Assembly: GCF_026213295.1 (NCBI RefSeq)
Contig: NC_079419.1
Coordinates: 12,098,001 to 12,162,000 of the forward strand
Source of the DNA: Gadus chalcogrammus
Lineage: Eukaryota; Chordata; Actinopteri; Gadiformes; Gadidae
Reading direction: 5' to 3'
Length of the DNA stretch: 64,000 bases
The notes beneath the pieces were generated by a model. It was given only the letters and a program-made list of their open reading frames with translations, was not told where the DNA came from and ran no database searches. Shown piece after piece: positions 26,231 through 43,328 of the stretch. Position 1 is the stretch's first letter, and every line of letters begins with the position of its first letter. Made by a program: the position numbers and the translations under genes.

Positions 26231-26814
26231 GGGGCCACTCACACTAGGGCCGCGGCCCCGTGCCCGAGCTCATTTGCATACTAAAGTCTAGAACTTTTGG
26301 CTAGTGTGACCACGCCATCCGTATTCCAGCACGGAACAGCCCCTTGGCCACGGCACAGTGCTCACTTGGGAGAGATGTGCCGTGGCCAAAGTACAGATGC
26401 TAATGAGATGTATCCACGCACACTGGCGGATACGCAACGTGAGCTGGATGACGTTGTCCTTGCGCGACCCTTCTTTCTTTATAGGTCCATGCCCTTCTTC
26501 CCCACAACAATAATTTTAAACAATGGCGGCACGCGGTTCATGAGTGGGTTTACGTTGGTGCGATAGTGAAGTCGAGTGTTTACTTGAAATTTGGGCCGAC
26601 CACAGCCTTCAGTCGCAGCTGGACACCACGCTTGCTGATGACGTATTTATCGTATTACACGGGATGACGTATGGATGAAGGAGCAATCGTGCCCAGGCCA
26701 CGGCCTTTGGGAGCAGTGTGACCACGGGCCAGCGGGGGGAGTGGGGAGGGGGGGAATCGTGCTGAATCTTCCTGCAGCACTGAACAGGCAAACATGCCTA
26801 GTGTGAGTGCACCC
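26231..26814. mobile_element. 584-bp non-autonomous DNA transposon (MITE) with TCA duplication
   Basis: Ends are inverted repeats GGGGCCACTCACACTAG and, read from the other end, GGGTGCACTCACACTAG (two mismatches in 17). It is flanked by TCA on both sides. The second copy of the host repeat at 59060 has the uninterrupted sequence CATATTCAGTCACTATCC, which is the empty site. The 3-bp duplication and G-rich ends fit PIF/Harbinger best, but no transposase remains. Confidence 0.85.
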
Positions 26815-27300
26815 TCAGTCACTATCCTCTCTTACTGCCAACGGTAACTAGAAGAGGAAGTTCTCAATAAACAATCACTCTGTAAACCCTGAAATCTTAA
26901 TGTTTTTTGTTTTTCTGTACCTTGTTTGACATGACAAGGAAACAATGGAAATCAACTTTGTTAGAGCAACTTTATCTTTTTGTTTTAGAACTTTACATTG
27001 AAGGTGCAGTGTGTATAATTGAGTGGCATCTCATGGAACAGACAGGGAAGAAATGGAATATGATATTCATAAGTATGTCTTATTTAGTCTATATCCGTTC
27101 AATTTAGGAATCATAGTTCTTTTAATTACCCTAGAATGAGCTCGTTATTTCTACCGAGGGAGCGGGTCCTCCACCGCCAATTTTCACTGCATTATTTCTA
27201 CTGTAACCCAGAAAGGACAAACAGCATTAGAGAGGACACGTTTTTAATTGATTATCATATTATAACTATTACCCATAGTTTTAAAGACTGAATAACTACA

Positions 27301-27710
27301 TTTATTCTACTTCATTTAAGAATGCTCGATTCTGATTGGCTGGGAGGGGTGCATTAATCCGGCATATCGCCCGCTGACTTGTCGGTTCTACTTGCTGCTG
27401 ACTGAGCACAGTAGATCAATACGCCGCTTGCATCGTTTTCTATCACATACATTTCCAACATGAGGTCCATAGTAAAAATAAACCAAGGAGTGCATGTTTG
27501 ATCGATCGTCATTAAAGCTGACTTGATACGAATGTAGCAGCTACGTTATTCACGTAGAATAACGGAAGGTTATTGTACGTGAATAACGTAGAATAACGTA
27601 GAATAACGTAGGCGGTAACGGAACGGCGGTAACGGAAGGTTACGCCGTCCACGAGCCGGGCATATCAAACTGTTTATTGCCCGGCCTCTCGGTGATTATT
27701 CCTTACGTAT
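27301..27710. mobile_element. About 410-bp insertion in dispersed repeat copy 1, unclassified
   Basis: Absent from the matching position of copy 2, where AATAACTACA is followed almost directly by TTTACAGTTA. It contains GATTCTGATTGGCTGGGAGG and a GAATAACGTA short tandem run. A segment at 27650-27700 recurs in reverse orientation at about 47274-47322. I could not see clear terminal inverted repeats. Confidence 0.6.
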
Positions 27711-28690
27711 TTTACAGTTACCTTCAGGGCATTTAGCAGACACTTTTATTCAAAGCGTCTTACAATTAGGAAGTATTTAGGAATTGAGGTATCTATCAAG
27801 GAACTTGTTAGATCAATGCACACTTTGCCACTCGCTGCTGTTGAAGACCATGACTTCCTTTTGGAAGTACCCACTGGCACCTTACAGGCCAATACTGGTT
27901 ACGGTAGATTTCCCGAGGGGGGTGGGGGGTGGTGGAAATCCAGTTTGTCTGCACCTAGAATTGAAAACTCAAAACGATCAGTAATAAATTCATTTGAAAT
28001 TGAAAGAGTTCTAGAACTTCATATGGAAATGTACTTGAATTGGAGGTGCACATTCATTATAATGACCATCTGATACCGATCACTAAACATGTAAATGTCA
28101 GTATATATTTTAGAAGTTGGCAGTTTTTCCACACTTTTCAAATAGTTGTTTTACAGTTATCTCTGGAACTTACACGTACATGGTCCACATGATCTAAATA
28201 GAAAACAGGGTGTGGAATTACAGGGTGCAGAATCCAATAAAGCAGGTATAATGATGACTGGAAAAACGGTTGAGGGGAAGATGGTAAAACATGCATACAT
28301 AATATCTGTGTTGTTTGCTTCAAAATGTTTCACCTCTGGGGGCCTTACTGCATATAATGCAGGCAATAGGCCATTTCAAGGCATATGAAATGTTTGATAA
28401 AAAACTATTATTTTGATTATGAGGAATAAATTAGAGGTGGTTTGGTTAGAATTTGTGTTTTGGGATGAGGTGTGAAAAGTAGGTTTTTCAGTTAAAGCAA
28501 AATTGCGGATTATGCAGTGAGGCAGAGGACAATGGTCTCGATGGAAAAGTTGTAGGCCACGCCAAGCTTTATCATCTGACACTAATGTTGTAAGTGTGGG
28601 CCAAATGGGACTTAAGATTTAGCCTTTTAAAACTAGCAGGAGAGGCTACAGATTGGGTTCATTAGGCCCCTATTTCCAGATAGGGTTAGG

Positions 28691-29326
28691 TAATAAGTTG
28701 TACTTTTAAATCAATGCATCTGCAAACACCGTACAGAAAACACATATTTTCTTGACACAGACATCATGTACAAGCCCATAACTTTTAGGCTAACGCATAA
28801 TACAGTCCATGGCAATGTATATTAACGGGGAGACACATGCATATTATGAACACAAGTTGATAACGAGATGTATACAATACTGGTAAGAAACAATGTTTGT
28901 TATTGTATTGCCGCATATCATTAAATAGACCCAGAGTTGCGGCCACAGGACCGCATATCATATATGTGTTAAGTTTTCTTTGCCGAAATTTACATGACGA
29001 ATTAGTGTTTCTGAAAACGCTATTCCACACACAAATGGATATTGGTATGTATAAATGTCAGATAAATCCATAAACAAAAATAAGTTTCACAAACACATTT
29101 CTGATCCACACACAAATGTGTCTTGTCTTAAATAAATGTAATATAAATCCATAAATATATGAATTTAAAAAATATTTACAATTTTCATCAAAAATGTATT
29201 TGGATGTTGTTACATTTATATACAAACTGTTAAACTTGAATTAACAAGACGCTTTTCATTTGTGAACTTGTTTGCATTTGTGTGTGAACTGGACTGTATT
29301 TATATGTGGATTTTTGAGACTCTCCT
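28691..29326. other. AT-rich sequence with inverted-repeat arm, no gene
   Basis: No coding sequence supported. The string AAGTTTCACAAACACATTTC (about 29082-29101) recurs in reverse complement right after the Harbinger element (about 30862-30881). The Harbinger element therefore sits between arms of an older palindromic repeat. Confidence 0.5.
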
Positions 29327-29754
29327 GGGGCCGTATTCACAAAGGATCTTAGGGCTAAAAGTAGGTCCTAACTGGCGAATTTAGGAGTAACTCCTAAAAA
29401 TAATGGGCGTGTCACTCTTAAATTTAGGACTCCTAACTTTTTTCACTAAGAGCAATTCACAAAGTATTTTAGGACTAAAAGTAGCACCTAAGTCTAGGAG
29501 AGCTTAAAAGTCCTCAAGAGGACTCCTAACTCAGTAAGACCTATTCACAAAGAATCTTAAAATGCCTGCGAGACGAAATGTTAGGGTATTCAACTTATTG
29601 TGGAGTTAATGCGCGATGCAATAACATCCCCGACTAACAGGAATAATCCAATTAGTCCCGAAATAAAATGTTATAAAAATTATAAATTCTAAAAAAAATA
29701 TATAACTTATAAAAAATATAAATAATTGCGCCATCAAAAGACGAGGACGTGTTC

Positions 29755-30253
29755 GTCAATAGGAAGAAAGTGCATTCCATCAACACGCAGGTTGTTTTTG
29801 ATGCAAATTTTAACATAGCCTACTGGATGTTGTTGCAAAGTGGCCTGGATCTTCAGCTACCCATGATTCGCGCATTTTAATGGTGAGCGGTCTGAGGCAG
29901 CTTTTTGAGATGTACCAGTTGGGTGTCACTTGCTGGGTGACAGTGACTATCCATGCAAGACGTGGCTCTAGACACCCTACCTCAATCCACAACCGGGAGC
30001 ACAGTTAAAGTGTAACATGTAAGTGATTACGCAGATTACGCTTAGTCCTATGCGTAAAACACATCGTATTGGCTCTTTGCGAGCACACAAACATACACGA
30101 AATGTGGTGGAGAGAGGAATTGGGCAGATGAAACGTCGGTTTCATGTCCTCCACGGCGAAATACACCTCACCCCAGAGAGGGCAAGCACAGTAATCACTG
30201 TATGTGCCATTCTACACAACCTCTGCAAGCGGAGGAACATTCCACAGCCAGAC

Positions 30254-30314
<61 letters not shown>

Positions 30315-30394
30315 GCGATCAACATTACAAGGAATTTGGCCGTGTGGAACCGAGTGGACAGGCATTTAGGGATCACTTTGAAAACACATTTTAG
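29755..30394 (+). pseudogene. HARBI1-like Harbinger transposase remnant
   Basis: Fragments in changing frames resemble the DDE nuclease of Harbinger/HARBI1. NTQVVFDANFNI and DVVAKWPGS then HDSRI lie between about 29775 and 29875. The C-terminal part is in one frame from about 30047 to the stop at 30394: RAHKHTRNVVERGIGQMKRR, then CAILHNLCKRRNIPQ. These blocks match the second half of the nuclease in order. Frameshifts and missing parts before 30020 make it non-functional. The last part carries an inserted run of Asp codons from a GAT microsatellite, then a short tail (HFENTF). Upstream DNA-binding parts are not visible. Confidence 0.75.
30253..30315 (+). repeat. (GAT)n array inside the Harbinger transposase
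   Basis: About 20 GAT units, coding for an Asp run in the transposase frame, with reading continuing in frame after the run. Confidence 0.95.
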
Positions 30395-30899
30395 GTAAAC
30401 ACCTTGGCACAAATCAGTCAACACTTGGGTAGTTCGTAACATTTATTTTCTTAGATTTTACGTATTGTTATTGTTTGCTTTCTCTCTCTCTTGAACGTGC
30501 AGGCTACAACGTCATTATCGTGGTCTGCACAAAATTGTCATCATGCGTGTATTCTGCTAACTGCACTATAACTACTTAATAGGAATTAATTTCTAGCCTA
30601 GGCTATTTCCTTGTTTTTCGGTGATTCAGTGGGCTCAGTTATCTCGAACTGACTGCTTCTAAACTCGTGCACGAGAATTGACGTAATCCATAGCAACGGC
30701 GCGTCACTCTTAGTTCACTCTTTGTGATTTATCCTTAGTAAGAGTAGGTCTCAGCGGCTTTGTGAATAACTTTTAAGAAAAAACTCCTACGTAAAATGTT
30801 TTAGCGCGAGTTAGGAGCACTCCTAGCGGTAAGATAAAATGCTTTGTGAATACGGCCCCAGAAATGTGTTTGTGAAACTTACTTTTGTTAAGTTCATTC

Positions 30900-31075
<176 letters not shown>

Positions 31076-31187
31076 GTCTGCTTGTGTATGTCACAACATG
31101 GACAAGATAGACAACCCCTAGACCAACAACAATATGGGCACTTAAAACCAAACTTCAAAATCTGATAAATTATAGATTATAGATCAG

Positions 31188-31316
31188 TTTGCATCTCCTA
31201 CCCTCGGCCTGTAATTGATGAGGAGTCAGCTGTTACCTCCGGCCCTTGGCCTGTTATTGATTATGGATCAGTTGTTACCTCCGGCACTCGGCCTGTTATT
31301 GATAATGGATCAGTTG

Positions 31317-31335
<19 letters not shown>
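31188..31335. repeat. 42-bp tandem repeat spanning the stop codon of slc22 copy B
   Basis: On the minus strand the end of the coding region (AACAGGCTGAG, then GAGGTAAC) recurs about every 42 bp, at 31317, 31275 and 31233, with a weaker fourth unit. The last codons and the stop are thus part of a small minisatellite that continues into the 3' UTR. Confidence 0.8.
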
Positions 31336-37246
<5,911 letters not shown>

Positions 37247-37474
37247 GGTGCCCTGAATGAAAACCTCTGCCCGGAGACGTTACTCACAGGATTGTTTTAA
37301 ATAATCGAGTCCATCAATGTTTAATCTTTTTGTTTGTTATCTTTGAAAGAGGACATTGGGAACATACTGTATCCATGAAGAAAGACGGTCAAAGGAAAAT
37401 AAATTATTTGTAGGCCACAGCCTATAAATAACAGTATCACGGTTCACAAGTATCAAAAGTATCAAAACCCACTG

Positions 37475-37700
37475 GCAGTGAGATTTTATTTGCTACATCT
37501 AACCCTATATCCGCACAACAATTATGCTGTTATGACCTAACCTATTGAGAATTAAAGTGAACATCTAAAAGGTATTCCTGTTAATAGATGAGTCAGTATC
37601 TAGCGATGAATAAGGTTACACAATGGTCATTGAGCCTTTGTCCCACTGATAAAAGCCCTTGCATTTGCAGGATAATGAATGTAATAAAACTATGTGTTCA
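37475..37700. repeat. Dispersed repeat, matches 34855-35090
   Basis: Same orientation as the copy inside slc22 copy B, at about 85 percent identity by eye. It may be an old duplication or two insertions of one element. Confidence 0.8.
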
Positions 37701-37729
37701 AATCTACGTCTACGTGTTCAAATCGGCCT

Positions 37730-37871
37730 CTTCTGACATCACAAGTGGCCGTGTCCACCTAGATGTGTGCTGGATAGATCAGTCGACCTGCCTACCCAGT
37801 GAACTGCAGCAAACGTTGCTCATCTACCCATCATGCATCTAGGGGGACAGGCCCACTTGTGATGTCAGAAG
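37730..37871. mobile_element. 142-bp foldback (MITE-like) element
   Basis: Arms of 27 bp, CTTCTGACATCACAAGTGGC and following at 37730-37756, pair with 37845-37871 in inverse orientation with two mismatches. The interior has no coding sequence. Flanking target duplications were not recognised. Confidence 0.7.
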
Positions 37872-38204
37872 GGGAAGATTATCAAAATGGCTTGTAACCG
37901 CTACAAGTCTTTCACTGCCTTTCACAAGCACACCTGGTGGTGCAATGGAAATGTTTGAAAAATTGACTTTTATAATCAGATTTATACATGGGGGCCGGTG
38001 TTTCCTGTGCCTAGAAAGGCCCTTGACTATGCATAACGATATGGCTTGATATCTGAAAAGGAAAATAAGGGACATCAGCGTCCTACAAAACAAAGCAAAA
38101 CAATCTTAATAAGGCAGTACGGGTTAGGCCCATAGGATCACCACCTCTTGGGTTGTCCCCAAAGCCGCCTTAATGCACGGGCACCATTTTTTACAGGCTC
38201 ATGA

Positions 38205-38580
38205 TGTCATGGTTTCCTTGTCTTGTTTTGGTGTGTTTCCTGTTTTACTTTGTTATCTCTGTCTTGTTTCTCCCCATGTCCGGTCAAGTTTCCCTCCTGT
38301 TTGATTACTGCTCCCTCCCCTGATGTGTTTCAGCTGTTACTCGTTGCGTGCCCTGTGTGTTTGGTATTTAAGCCCTTGTCTTTCCTTTGTTCCTTGTCGG
38401 ATCATTGTACTTCGTGGTGAGTTGTGTCCTGTGTGTTACCTGTGTTCCCGGTTTTCGCTGTGTTACCCGCGTCAGCTGTGTTCTCGGTGTTCCTTGCCTT
38501 TTGCGTTAATAAATGATCCTTTACCCGAACTGTCTGCTATTGGGTCCTACCTGCTTGCCTGCCACCCGCTAACCGTGACA
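38205..38580 (+). mobile_element. LTR of a Ty3/Gypsy-type retrotransposon
   Basis: 376 bp starting TGTCATGG and ending CCGTGACA, i.e. TG...CA ends with near-matching inverted tips. It has a TATA-like GTATTTAAG (about 38369) and AATAAA (about 38508) in the order expected for U3-R-U5. The adjoining 38581-38700 reads MIRPLLDPADALF and continues as a gag-like start, so this may be the 5' LTR of a mostly deleted element. Confidence 0.7.
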
Positions 38581-38825
38581 GAATGATCCGACCATTATTG
38601 GACCCAGCGGACGCTCTTTTTGTTGGAGGCTGTGTTGGGGCGTACGTGCAGCGCTGTCGCTTCAAGGCCCGGGTTGGACGGTGCCTTACGGACTATCAGA
38701 GTGAGGGTGGTGAGTTTGGAGTGCCATCCGGTTCCACATCTCTCGAGCCCCTGAGCTGACTCCGGTCCCCGAGCCCTGTCCGGTTCCTGAACCCTACTCA
38801 TTACCGAGGGTGCCCCTCTTCCAGA

Positions 38826-39005
38826 TCTTCCAGACCTTCCAGAAGGGGCCCGCCCTCTACCTTGCCTTCCAGAGGGGTCCCGCATTCTAAACCTTCCAGA
38901 AGGGGCCCGCCCTCTACCTTCCCCTCCAGAGGGGTCCCGCCTTCTAAACCTTCCAGAAGGGGTCCGCCCTCTACCTTGCCTTCCAGAGGGGTCCCGCCTT
39001 TCTAG
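38826..39005. repeat. About 59-bp minisatellite
   Basis: Three imperfect units built on CCTTCCAGAAGGGGCCCGCC and TCCAGAGGGGTCCCGCCTTC, G/C-rich and themselves containing internal half-repeats. Confidence 0.85.
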
Positions 39006-39059
39006 GACTCTAACCCAAACAGAACTTGGTTCTCAAACCCTTATCCTTTCTCTCTGGTA

Positions 39060-39940
39060 TCAGATCATGTATCTTTCTGGTAAAAAAAGGGAAAGTGTGT
39101 AGCAAGTGTAGTGTAGTAAGGAGATGGCCTTTTTAAAAAGTACATTAGAATCTTCATTGATATACCGTTTGACATTATTTGATTTTGTCTGTATGTTGCG
39201 AATAAAAGATATATTAAAGAAAACACAAAAGTGGTCAGACAAGGAAGGACCAGTCACAGAGAGATCAGATCTCTTGGTGATAACCAGGTCTAGAGTGTGC
39301 CCCTACAATGAGTAGCCTCTTTCATACGTTTTTTTGCACACTTCACGCCATTCAAATCATCAGAATGAAAATTCACCAGTTATATCTTCTAGACAGTTAA
39401 AATTATTGCAAGACAATAATTCTGTGAAGTCATCGAAAAAAATGGCAGAGTATGTTGTTGGCCTGTATATAATTAATAGGAGAACTCTGGGGGAGCATTT
39501 CAATACAGCACAAAGGTATTCAAATGATGGAAAATCACCAAATAACATGTTTCCTCTGAAATACATTTTTAATTATAGCAGCAACCCCTCCACCTCTTTT
39601 TCCAGATCTACATGCATCAAAAAAGTTATATTTGGGAGGAGCTGTCATTAGAACGGTTGCACTGTTATTTGGTTCCAGCCATGTTTCAGTTAAAAACATA
39701 AAATCCAGTTTAGAAGTGGTAATAAAATCATTAACTAAAATGATTTGTTATTAAGAGACCTGACATTAAGTAGACCCATCCTGATGTTGTTGTTGACAGG
39801 CTTTAAGGTTGTTTTTGGTTTGGAGGCAATATGTATGAGATTTGTGAGGTTAGCAGTGTGTCTAAATTTCCCTTTGTTTACTCTCTTAGTGGTTACAGCA
39901 GGAATGCAAAAGTTGCCATGTTTTGACGCAGGCAACCTTG
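39060..39940 (-). pseudogene. LINE endonuclease (APE) domain remnant
   Basis: On the minus strand, in several frames, blocks of a non-LTR retrotransposon endonuclease appear in order: NIRMGLLNVRSLNNKSF (near 39740), a Tyr-Arg-Pro block with FFDDFTELLS (near 39420), and GPSLSDHFCVFF (near 39230), which holds the C-terminal S-D-H active-site motif. There are frame changes and no RT domain. Resembles L2/CR1-type elements. Confidence 0.7.
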
Positions 39941-40007
39941 CGTTCAGCAGATTATGTGAAACTTCCTTTATACAGTGTCTACGGCTGAACCCTTTTTTTT
40001 CTCAGTA

Positions 40008-42490
40008 TTACTCAGGATGTAGAGGAATGTTTATGTTTTGGCCTTCCAGCAAAATGTCTGAAAAGAAAATTTTGGAGAACCTGTCCACCACAGTGAGAAC
40101 GGTGGTGTTGCCTTGAGAAGCCGGGAGACCCGTGACGAAGTCGAGTGCGATGTTGGACCACGGTCTGGAGGGGATGGGAAGTGGTTGTAAGAGCCCCATG
40201 CGGGCCCCGGAAGAAGTCTTGTTTCTGGCGCAGACCGCACATGCATCTATGTACTCCCTGACCCCCACCTCCATGGATGGCCACCAGAACCGCCGGGAGA
40301 TGACGAACACCGTTCTCTTGACTCCCGGGTGACATGAAAGCCGTGAGGTGTGAGCCCAGTGGATCACCTGTGGGCGCAGCTCGACGGGGACAAACAGACG
40401 TTAGCGGGGCACCCACTAGGTGCCGGAGCACCACCATTCGCTCGCTTAACCTCAGTCTCTATGGGCCAAGTAACCGCTCCAACCACACGGGTCAGTGGGA
40501 GGATGGTTTCTGGTTCCTTGGCCTCAGGCTCGGGGTCAAATAGTCGAGACAAGGCATCCGGTTTGACGTTCCGGGACCCCGGCCTGTACGAAAGGGAAAA
40601 GGAAAAGCGGTTAGAAAACAGCGCCCACCTGGCCTGACGAGAGTTGAGGCGCTTAGCCTTTCTAATATACTCAAGATTCCTGTGTTCTGTCCAGACAATG
40701 AACGGAAGGTCGGCCCCCTCTAGCCAGTGCCTCCATTCCTCCAGGGCGAGTTTAACAGCCAGCAATTCCCGGTTGCCGTCATCGTAGTTGCGCTCTGCTT
40801 TGGACAGCCGCCTCGACAGGAAGGCGCAGGGGTGCACCTTACCATCCTGGTCGGAGCGTTGTGACAGCACGGCCCCGATGCCCTCATTGGATGCATCCAC
40901 CTCCACCACGAACTGGCGCTTGGGATCTGGCAAGGTGAGGATGGGGGCGGAGGTGAACCGACGCTTGAGTGTACTGAACGCCTTCTCGGCTTCGGGGCAC
41001 CACCGGAACTGCCCCTGTGGAGACGTGAGAGCATGGAGAGGAGCTTCTATCGCGCTGAAGCCTCTGACAAACCACCTGTAAAAGTTTGCAAACCCGAGGA
41101 ACTGCTGAACCTTCTTGCGGCTGTCGGGGGTGGACCACTCGGACACAGCGCTAACTTTAGCCGGGTCCATCTGTACACTTCCGGGGGCTACGATGAAGTC
41201 CAGGAAAGAGACAGTGTCGGCATGGAACAAACTCTTTTCTGCTTTGACATACAAGTGATTAGCCAGCAGTCTTTCGAAAACCTGGTTGACATGGTTACGG
41301 TGGGTGTCGAGGTCAGGAGAGTAAATAAGAATATCAATGTAAACATAGACAAAGCGATCAAAGAAATCTCGGAGAACATCACTAATCATGGCCTGAAAAA
41401 CTGCGGGGGCATTAGTGAGTCCGAAAGGCATAACCCGATATTCGTAGTGGCCACTGGGGATGTTGAACGCCGTTTTCCAATCGTCCCCCTCCCTGATGCG
41501 GACCAGATGGTAGGCGTTTCGAAGGTCTAGTTTCGTGAAAATCTTGGCCTGTTGGAGCTGATCGAAGAAAGAGGACATGAGAGGGAGGGGGTACCTGTTT
41601 TTTATGGTAATGTTATTGAGTGGGCTGTAGTCGATGCAGGGTCTTAGTGAGTCGTCTTTCTTTCCGACGAAGAAAAAACCAGCGCCAGCAGGGGACGAAG
41701 AAGGACGAATCAGACCTGCTTTTAGAGAAGCTGAAATGTACTCCCTCATCGCCTCCTTCTCAGGGCCGGAAACAGAGTATAGGCGGCCCTTGGGGATGGT
41801 GGAGCCGGGGATCAGGTCTATGGCGCAGTCGGATGGACGATGAGGAGGAAGAGACAGAGCCTTGGTCTTGCTGAAGACTTGACCGAGATGATGATAACAG
41901 GGAGGTACCGTGTTAAGGTCCGGGAACTCGGCCTCTAAGGTCGGGTTGGTAGAGAACAAATTAACTTCTGTGACAAGCTCATCTTGAGAGAGGGGAACAA
42001 GGCATGTCTGCGTACAACTGTCCCCCCATCCTCTGATCTCTCCCGTTCTCCAGTCGATGTGGGGATTGTGATTCAGCAGCAATGACTGCCCCAGCACCAG
42101 AGAATGGGAGGAGGATCTGAACAGGTAAAAACGTAACAGTTCCTTATGGTCATTGACGTGCAGGTGTACTGGCTCACTGATGTGTGTGATTAGGAAAAGA
42201 TCCATCCCATTAAGGGAGCTGGCCCTAACGGGCCGTTCCAGGAGTTCAATTTTAAGCCCCAATTTTCTGGCTAGTCCCCAGTTCATCAGACCCTCATCTG
42301 CCCCAGAGTCTATGAGGGCTTCAAGTTCAGTGTCGGTGTGATGCTTTACCTGGACCTTGGTGAGAGTGCGAGCTGTGGGGCTCGATTCTGTGACGTGGCT
42401 CACTGCTAGGGATTTCTTGGTCGGACAGGAGGCGACGAGATGACCGGTCTCTCCACAATAAAAGCACTGCCCTCCAGTTGACGTCTTCTC
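40008..42490 (-). pseudogene. Ty3/Gypsy pol: protease, RT, RNase H, truncated integrase
   Basis: Minus strand. One long frame (about 42480 to 40364) starts with a CCHC zinc knuckle (C-x2-C-x4-H-x4-C, about 42413-42455). It continues with the protease active-site region ([10 protein letters not shown]), RT ([23 protein letters not shown]) and RNase H ([16 protein letters not shown]). At the RT catalytic box the frame reads [12 protein letters not shown], where one of the two adjacent Asp codons is missing, so the RT should be inactive. After a frameshift near 40370-40430 the integrase begins with its zinc-binding part (CAVCARN) and core start ([10 protein letters not shown]). It ends abruptly near 40010 against LINE-derived sequence. 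No paired LTRs were recognised. Confidence 0.85.
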
Positions 42491-43181
42491 CTCTCCTCCG
42501 GAGATAGTCGAGCCCTCCCCAGCTGCATGGGTCCCTCCTCTCCTGCGACAGCCGACGGATGAAGCTGGTCCTGCGGTGAAGACTGAAGAGCTGCTCCAGG
42601 GGAAGGTTGAGGGCGAAGCTGACTCCCTGTGTTCGTAGATCTCCCCTCCCGTTGCCGCTGGAGCTGGGTGCGTCTGTTGTCCGTCCGGATCACGAGGGCG
42701 AAGAGTTCATCCACGTCGGTGGGTAAATCCAAGGGAACGAGGAGGTCCTGGATACTGGGGCTAAGTCCTTTAAAAAAAATATCATAGAGGGCAACCGCGT
42801 TCCACCCGCTATCTCCCGCCAGCGTGCGGAAGCGAATGGCATAGTCACACACAGAGCCGCTGCCTTGCTTAAGGCTACTTAGTTCTTGTGCCTTCTCACG
42901 GCTCATGGTTACCGGATCAAAAGTTCTGGTAAGTGCTGCTTGAAAGTCTGCGAGGGAAAGGCAAACGGGCGAGCCCCTCCCCATTCAGCAGCAGCCCAAG
43001 TCTTAGCTCTACCGGTCAGGTGAGAAATCATAAACGCTACTTTGGACCGGTCTGTGGGAAACGCACAAGGATTAAATTCAAAATGATTAGAACAGTCAAT
43101 AAAAAATATCCTGCTTTGCTCCGGCTCTCCGGCGTATCGCGCTGGGGGAGCCAACTTACTGCCCGCTCCGATAAGCGGCAT
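42406..43181 (-). pseudogene. Ty3/Gypsy gag, frameshifted
   Basis: Minus-strand gag in two overlapping frames: 43181-42909 (starts MPLIGAGSKLAPPARYAGEP, with ISHLTGRAKTWAAAEW) and 42984-42406 ([49 protein letters not shown]). A shift near 42950 separates them. A second shift near 42482 separates gag from the zinc knuckle read with pol. This is the usual capsid order of fish Gypsy elements. Upstream, 43290 onward belongs to a different element. Confidence 0.8.
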
Positions 43182-43328
43182 GGGGAAAGTTGGAGTTACT
43201 TCCGGGATCGGATGCGGGGCCGGAGCGGTCTGGCGAGTGAGCTGGCCAATAGGGGATTATCACGCTTCCGGGTTCCGGTGGCGGGATTTGTCTTCGTTGT
43301 GCATGAACACTTCCGGCGCACTTCAACA

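Larger units (their letters stand above)
26155..28690. repeat. Dispersed repeat, copy 1
   Basis: Aligns in the same orientation with about 58988-63930. Examples are CTCCAGAGATGCATATTCAG (26212 and 59049), a long block at 26815-27300 versus 59070-59540, and 28165-28690 versus 63413-63925. With insertions removed, the shared core is about 1.5 kb at roughly 90 percent identity by eye. Copy 1 has two private insertions (26231-26814 and 27301-27710). The class of the core repeat is not recognised. Confidence 0.85.
29327..30859 (+). mobile_element. PIF/Harbinger transposon, degenerate
   Basis: 1533-bp element with matching ends: GGGGCCGTATTCACAAAG at 29327 and its inverse at 30859. Both ends continue into related subterminal repeats rich in TTAGGAGTCCTAA-type motifs. 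It encloses a broken HARBI1-like transposase. No clean 3-bp target duplication can be recognised. Confidence 0.85.
37247..38204. other. 5' flank of slc22 copy B and repeat-rich intergenic DNA
   Basis: Contains the second copy of the 34.9 kb dispersed repeat (37475-37700), a foldback element (37730-37871) and a short fragment shared with 25.78 kb. No gene supported. Confidence 0.55.
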
